Source of the DNA: Dysidea avara
Taxonomy: Eukaryota; Porifera; Demospongiae; Dictyoceratida; Dysideidae
Length of the DNA stretch: 64,000 nt
NCBI RefSeq assembly: GCF_963678975.1
Contig: NC_089272.1
Coordinates: 42,785,391 to 42,849,390, forward strand
Reading direction: 5' to 3'
Shown here piece by piece: positions 60,059 to 64,000 of the stretch. Under the pieces are notes generated by a model that saw only the letters and a program-made list of their open reading frames with translations, ran no database searches and was not told the origin of the DNA. Numbering within the stretch: the stretch's first letter is position 1; each line of letters opens with the position of its first letter. A program made the position numbers and the translations under genes.

Positions 60059-61428
60059 CTAAGTAGGAATGTTGCTATAACATGAACGACAAAACCACAC
60101 TGCACACTTTGGCTTCTGCTTTAAATTCACACACTTGAAATGATACCATACTAGGCAACTATCACATTGTATGGAGTCGTCTTCATCATCATTAATAGGG
60201 CGAGTACAGCTGCCACAGTAATAAGCAGGATTCTTCTTTATTGCTTCCACCACATTATATGTACAGCCATCCATCCATCCTGAGTAAAGTATTTCTTGCA
60301 TGAATCCAAATGGACTTGGTCATCTAAACAAGATGCTGTAATGCGTTCCAGTAGAATTTCAACACCATCTTCCTGAATTACGCCCTTTCGTGCAAGGACA
60401 ATCTCTGCATCACTAGGTTCCACAAACCACTGTAGAATTACTAGAATCCAGTACAACAATAATGTATAATATAATAATTTATGTGACCTGATTTTGGAAA
60501 ACCTACATTTTGTATACCATGTTAAAACATATATAGCAAACAGTGTTTTATAAGGTCTCTATAATAATCCATGGGCATTGACATGCCTACAGAAGTCCAT
60601 ATATGAGTATGTGCCAAAACGGTAGGTGTTACAAAATCAGGTCACATTAGTTGCTCATCTCTTTCCCTGTCAAGTGGCAACTTCTTTAAAAATGGCACAG
60701 GCTTGTCCAATCTTTTCTTCTTTCTAGGTAACCCAGTTACAGTTTTCTCTGCCCCTTTTGGCCTGCCTCTCTTCTTTAGTTTAGGTGGCAGTGTTACATC
60801 TTGAAATTCTAGCAAACAAATTGTGTGATTTAAATACCAAACAGGTTTGCAGTTGAATTGAATGCTTGGTCTACCTGAATACTAAATAAATAGTGCATCT
60901 TATTGTAATTCACGTTTGATATTTGAAAATTAGTGCACAATTGTTGTGCACTGTCATAATCATCATACCGTAATAGGGTAAACATTTCTCATATTAAAAA
61001 TTTACTAGATTTACATTATAGTTTTTCAATGAAGTGTCTGACATTCAGACAAATTTGTTGGGTGTGGTCAGATAAGATGTATATGACACATTTTTTGGGT
61101 GTACTACTGAAGAAAGGCACATGCTTAAATTTGTGCACACCCTGGTCAAAACATATGGTCAAGAATTCACTATATACGTACAAGTGCAATAGTGCTATAC
61201 CTTTATGATTGGCGTCCAGTAGCACAGGTGTGCTGCTATCATTATTGTCAGTTGCTAATCAAATTCACAAATGGAATATAGCAACTGTGCTACAGTATGT
61301 GCCTGCTTACCATCATCATTGTCCTCTTCCTCATCATGACTCTGATAAACCTCACCACCATCTATAGTTACTTCACTACTGACAGGTGGTACTAAGTGTC
61401 CTTCACAAGTGTCCACTGTATTGCTGAT
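60059..61428 (-). pseudogene. AT-hook and PHD-finger gene segment, broken
   Basis: Minus strand. Exon 61428-61311 is acidic (SHDEEEDNDDG), donor GTAAGC. Exon from 60808 (acceptor AG) has an AT-hook (KKRGRPKGAEKT) and a basic GLPRKKKRLDKPVPF block, and runs into TGA in an inserted TATGTGAC element (60479-60648). Then WFVEPSDAEIVLARKGVIQE to KKYFTQDGW (60459-60270), and after a frame break a PHD finger (YYCGSC, IQCDSCLVWYHFKC, VWFCRSC) ending at 60059. The break lies in a CCAT/GGAT repeat at 60267-60280. Such basic-linker plus PHD C-termini are found in sponge multicopy genes with ZSWIM-like N-termini; nuclear role inferred. Either a pseudogene or a gene needing an unseen splice. Confidence 0.6.
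60479..60648. mobile_element. TATGTGAC-family TIR element, copy j (170 bp)
   Basis: Ends TATGTGACCTGATTTTGGAA and complement of GTTACAAAATCAGGTCACAT, inner CCTAC / GTAGG. Smallest copy in the window. It sits exactly between the AT-hook part and the WFVEP part of the minus-strand PHD gene and supplies an in-frame stop. Confidence 0.8.
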
Positions 61429-61439
61429 CTGAACAGCTA

Positions 61440-62518
61440 TTATCCAGTTATTAATGGCACACAGTATGCCAGAAATGTTGAAAACAAAAATTAGTTAATT
61501 TTTTGGGAAAGAACATAGGTGGCTGGAACCTAGCTAGCTAGGGCATATTCAGAAATTCTTATGTTTTCTAAACATTGCTCCCATAAGTTTCTGGCATTTA
61601 TGATCAGATTTACAAAAAGGTACCTTTTTCATACTCAAATTCTACCCATTTCTGAACTTTGAAGCTTCATAATAGGGCTGGGAGATAATTTAGATAAACA
61701 GATAATCTAGATACTTATTGTAAATTAGATAAAGATTTTCACTATCGAGATGATAGTAAATCTCTGCAATCTAGTGTATATCAACCACAGTCAGACGAAA
61801 AACTTTTGGAAAGGTATCAAATTAAATGAGCAACAGGTAAAACTTCTGACTTGACAAGGACTTTACATCAACAAATATGTAAAACTGTGCTTACAAAAGT
61901 ACATTATTATATCAATATTCGAGATAAAATGGTTGTCAGTTATCGAGGTCAAGATGTATCCCTACTTCATAACTTTTTTTATTTTCCATGAGTGCAGCTA
62001 AAGTGTTTAGCTGAATTTTGAAACTAAGAGCAAGTTAATCAGTATAAGGAATCAAGTGTTACATCATTTTGTTTGCTGGCATGTACAATGTGTGGAAAGG
62101 AACCTTTCACAAATTCAGTCACAATTTATAGTTATACACATGTATGCATAATGCAAAACTTCAGAAGGCAAAAATACTTTCCTTCAACCTTACATACAGT
62201 AATTTTATATAAAACATGCAATAACAATTAAAACATGATCCAAACTACAATGGGAAAATCCATTTTACATTATTTTCTGAAAAATTCTAACATAATTGAA
62301 AATTATTGTAATTTCACAAGCAAATATTGCATGGAACTAACACATTTTGCAACCATTTATTTGACAATTGTCATTTATTAGTCATATTTGCAAATAGCCG
62401 AAGTTTCAAAATGCTTAGAAAATAAGACTACAAATTTACATGTAAGCATATTTTACATAAACGTGCATGCATATAGTTCACTCCTAAATACAACTACCTA
62501 AATGGTGACAAATATTAT
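61440..62518. other. Non-coding stretch between minus-strand exons
   Basis: No exon recognised. A TAGGGCTGGGAGATAA sequence near 61673 resembles a transposon end, but no partner was found. Confidence 0.35.
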
Positions 62519-62932
62519 TTACACATATTCAATGTCCTCATAGTCGGTTTTAATTTTGGGTATGTCAGTTTCCTGTAACTCCATGTTCGCATTGAATTCA
62601 ATGCATCGGATTATGGATCTTTGAGGTAACTCTACTCTAACTTGCCTGCCTCCATACTTCCAGGGAGACCATTTGCCTTCAAAACTGCCATCCATCCATT
62701 TAATTTTAACTTTGGTGTTATCTATTGTTAAAACCTGCCCAATCTGTGGTATCCAGTCCTTGTACTGCTCGCATTTCAATAGAACATAGTCCCCTTTAGT
62801 AAACTGCTCCAATGGCTTTTCTGATGAGTCTCCTTCAGTACTTTCTCTGGTTGTAGTTAATGATTGCTTCCCTTTCTTAGAGGGGCGATCCATGGCCTTG
62901 GATGAAGTAGTTCTTTTATCACCAATCACAAT
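62519..62932 (-). CDS. Chromo/Tudor-like barrel domain exon
   Basis: Open from acceptor AG at 62933-62934 to TAA at 62519 (137 residues); an in-frame ATG lies upstream at 62959. The N-terminus is low-complexity and basic (MDRPSKKGKQS). Then a small beta-barrel: FTKGDYVLLKCEQYKDWIPQ, IGQVLTIDNTKVKIKWMDGS, GKWSPWKYGGRQVRVELPQR. The W-P-IG-V...V-I-W--G---W--W pattern resembles chromo/Tudor/SH3-like barrels fused to DNA-element-derived nuclear proteins. Ends with an acidic tail. Probably the last exon of a minus-strand gene whose other exons lie beyond 62932 or the window; link to the 60-61 kb exons unproven. Confidence 0.5.
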   Translation of the reverse strand: MVIGDKRTTSSKAMDRPSKKGKQSLTTTRESTEGDSSEKPLEQFTKGDYVLLKCEQYKDWIPQIGQVLTIDNTKVKIKWMDGSFEGKWSPWKYGGRQVRVELPQRSIIRCIEFNANMELQETDIPKIKTDYEDIEYV

Positions 62933-63002
62933 CTGAATGTTGGTAAACAGCAACAGCATAAAAAGTATGAATCTGAGTTTAAAACTATTCCAAAACCTTA
63001 TC

Positions 63003-63365
63003 GTACTGAAATTTCAGGACCATGTGGAATAAAAGGCACCGAAATGTTAGGATATGGATAAAATGGTATTGAAATTTCAGGACCATACAGTAAAAAGGTA
63101 CTGAAATTTTATGACCATACAAGTAAGAAGGTACTGAAATTTCACGACCATACAGATTAAAATTACTGAAATTTCAGGACCATACAGATAAAAAGTACTG
63201 AAATTTCAAGACCATACAAGTAAGAAGGTACTGAAATTTCAAGACCAAACAGATAAAAAGTACTGAAATTCCAGGATGTTAAGGAAGTAAAGAGTACTGA
63301 CTGTATGGGTAAAATGATACCCAAATTTCAGGATCTTTTGATAGCAAAGCATTGAAATTTTAGGA
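63003..63365. repeat. Minisatellite of about 32-bp units
   Basis: About ten units of GTACTGAAATTTCAGGACCA followed by TACAGATAAAA, with variation (TAAGAAG, TATGACC) toward the ends. It lies 5' of the Tudor-like exon on the minus strand. Confidence 0.9.
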
Positions 63366-63939
63366 GGTTTTAATTATAGAAATTTGTGCAGTTCTCAAAC
63401 ACTGCATTAGAATCAGCTGGTTTTCCTAGTCACATTGCTCTAATACCCATATCTGGTAGTTTCGCTGTGTTAATCACCATACCAATTTGATTTACACTTA
63501 TAATAACAATACTTGAATATATAAGTACTCATAAATATCCATGTAATACTAATCAAGTTCTGAAATTTCAATTACCTCTACACTCATACAAGTTAGCTAG
63601 ACTGGCAGGAAAAATTGTCATAACAACAACTGTTCACTTATTACGATGCCACAAAGAATGGCATCTATATTTCCTGTTACTTGACACACATCATGCTGGT
63701 AGCCATTGTTTAGAATAGAGACCAGTTGCATGCAAGTTCTAAAGCACGTTATTGTAGTTACGTCACAACTGGATGCTATGGTTGCCTGTCAAAATGTATT
63801 GAAGCCATTGGGAAAACAATGATAACTAATGGTGAAATCTTTGTTACTTACAAAGTAGACGGTAACAAAGTAGACGGAGTCTCCCCCATACAAATATTAT
63901 GAACTCTTGATATTAGCAAAAATAAATATTTATACTGCT
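63366..63939. other. Stretch without recognised gene
   Basis: Contains two nearby copies of ACAAAGTAGACGG (about 63850-63882). Could include upstream exons or a promoter of a minus-strand gene, but nothing can be supported. Confidence 0.3.
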
Positions 63940-64000
63940 ATCAAGACACACGGTAGTGTGTCGTGCGGCCCAAGAAGCCGGCGCGTAACACCCGTGAGTA
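63940..64000 (+). mobile_element. Head of composite repeat, copy 3, cut by window end
   Basis: ATCAAGACACACGGTAGTGT and the following GTCGTGCGGCCCAAGAAGCC match 27170-27235 almost base for base. The shared start point at ATCAAG in both copies defines the left end of the family. Confidence 0.85.

Overview
The window looks like a chromosome segment from an early-branching animal, most likely a demosponge. It has AT-rich DNA, very short spliced introns (51-85 bp) beside long repeat-filled ones, animal extracellular domains (NIDO, fibronectin type III), and fragments of PHD-finger, ZSWIM-like and Ulp1-like gene families that are multicopy in sponges. No prokaryotic, rRNA or tRNA features were seen. 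The species assignment is inference.

Region 1 (about 1.3-34.6 kb, + strand) is one very large gene whose 5' end lies outside the window or was not recognised. I could chain 31 exons with consistent phases (5,964 nt, exactly 1,988 codons including the stop). They encode a NIDO domain, 17 fibronectin type III (FN3) domains, one transmembrane helix and a short cytoplasmic tail. The FN3 part is a tandem array of a six-exon, four-domain cassette, arranged 4+4+4+1+4. Exons of different cassettes are nearly identical while their introns are unrelated. The long introns hold hairpin and terminal-inverted-repeat (TIR) elements, two copies of a composite repeat, and a 2.85-kb minisatellite.

Region 2 (34.6-51.1 kb) is gene-poor and full of mobile elements. 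It holds a decayed non-LTR retrotransposon on the minus strand (PHD-finger ORF1, APE-type endonuclease, reverse transcriptase) with a DNA element inserted in its 3' part, and several LINE 3' fragments. A 3.7-kb palindromic element carries two separate younger insertions: a 5'-truncated poly(A) LINE with a 14-bp target duplication, and a 1.39-kb TIR insertion holding a plausible two-exon membrane-protein gene. A 1.39-kb near-perfect hairpin sits inside a further LINE relic.

Region 3 (51-64 kb) contains a CA microsatellite, a possible Ulp1-like fragment, a convincing three-exon secreted protein gene on the minus strand (PLAT-like by weak resemblance), and two inverted copies of a TIR element with nested insertions. 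It also holds a broken ZSWIM3-like N-terminal gene (+), a broken AT-hook/PHD-finger gene segment (-), a small chromo/Tudor-like exon (-), and the head of a third copy of the composite repeat at the window edge.

The most repeated mobile family has ends beginning TATGTGAC; ten copies are mapped here. Functionally the window offers one likely adhesion or recognition receptor, one small secreted protein, one small membrane protein, and remnants of nuclear or chromatin-type genes. Nothing suggests that they act together.
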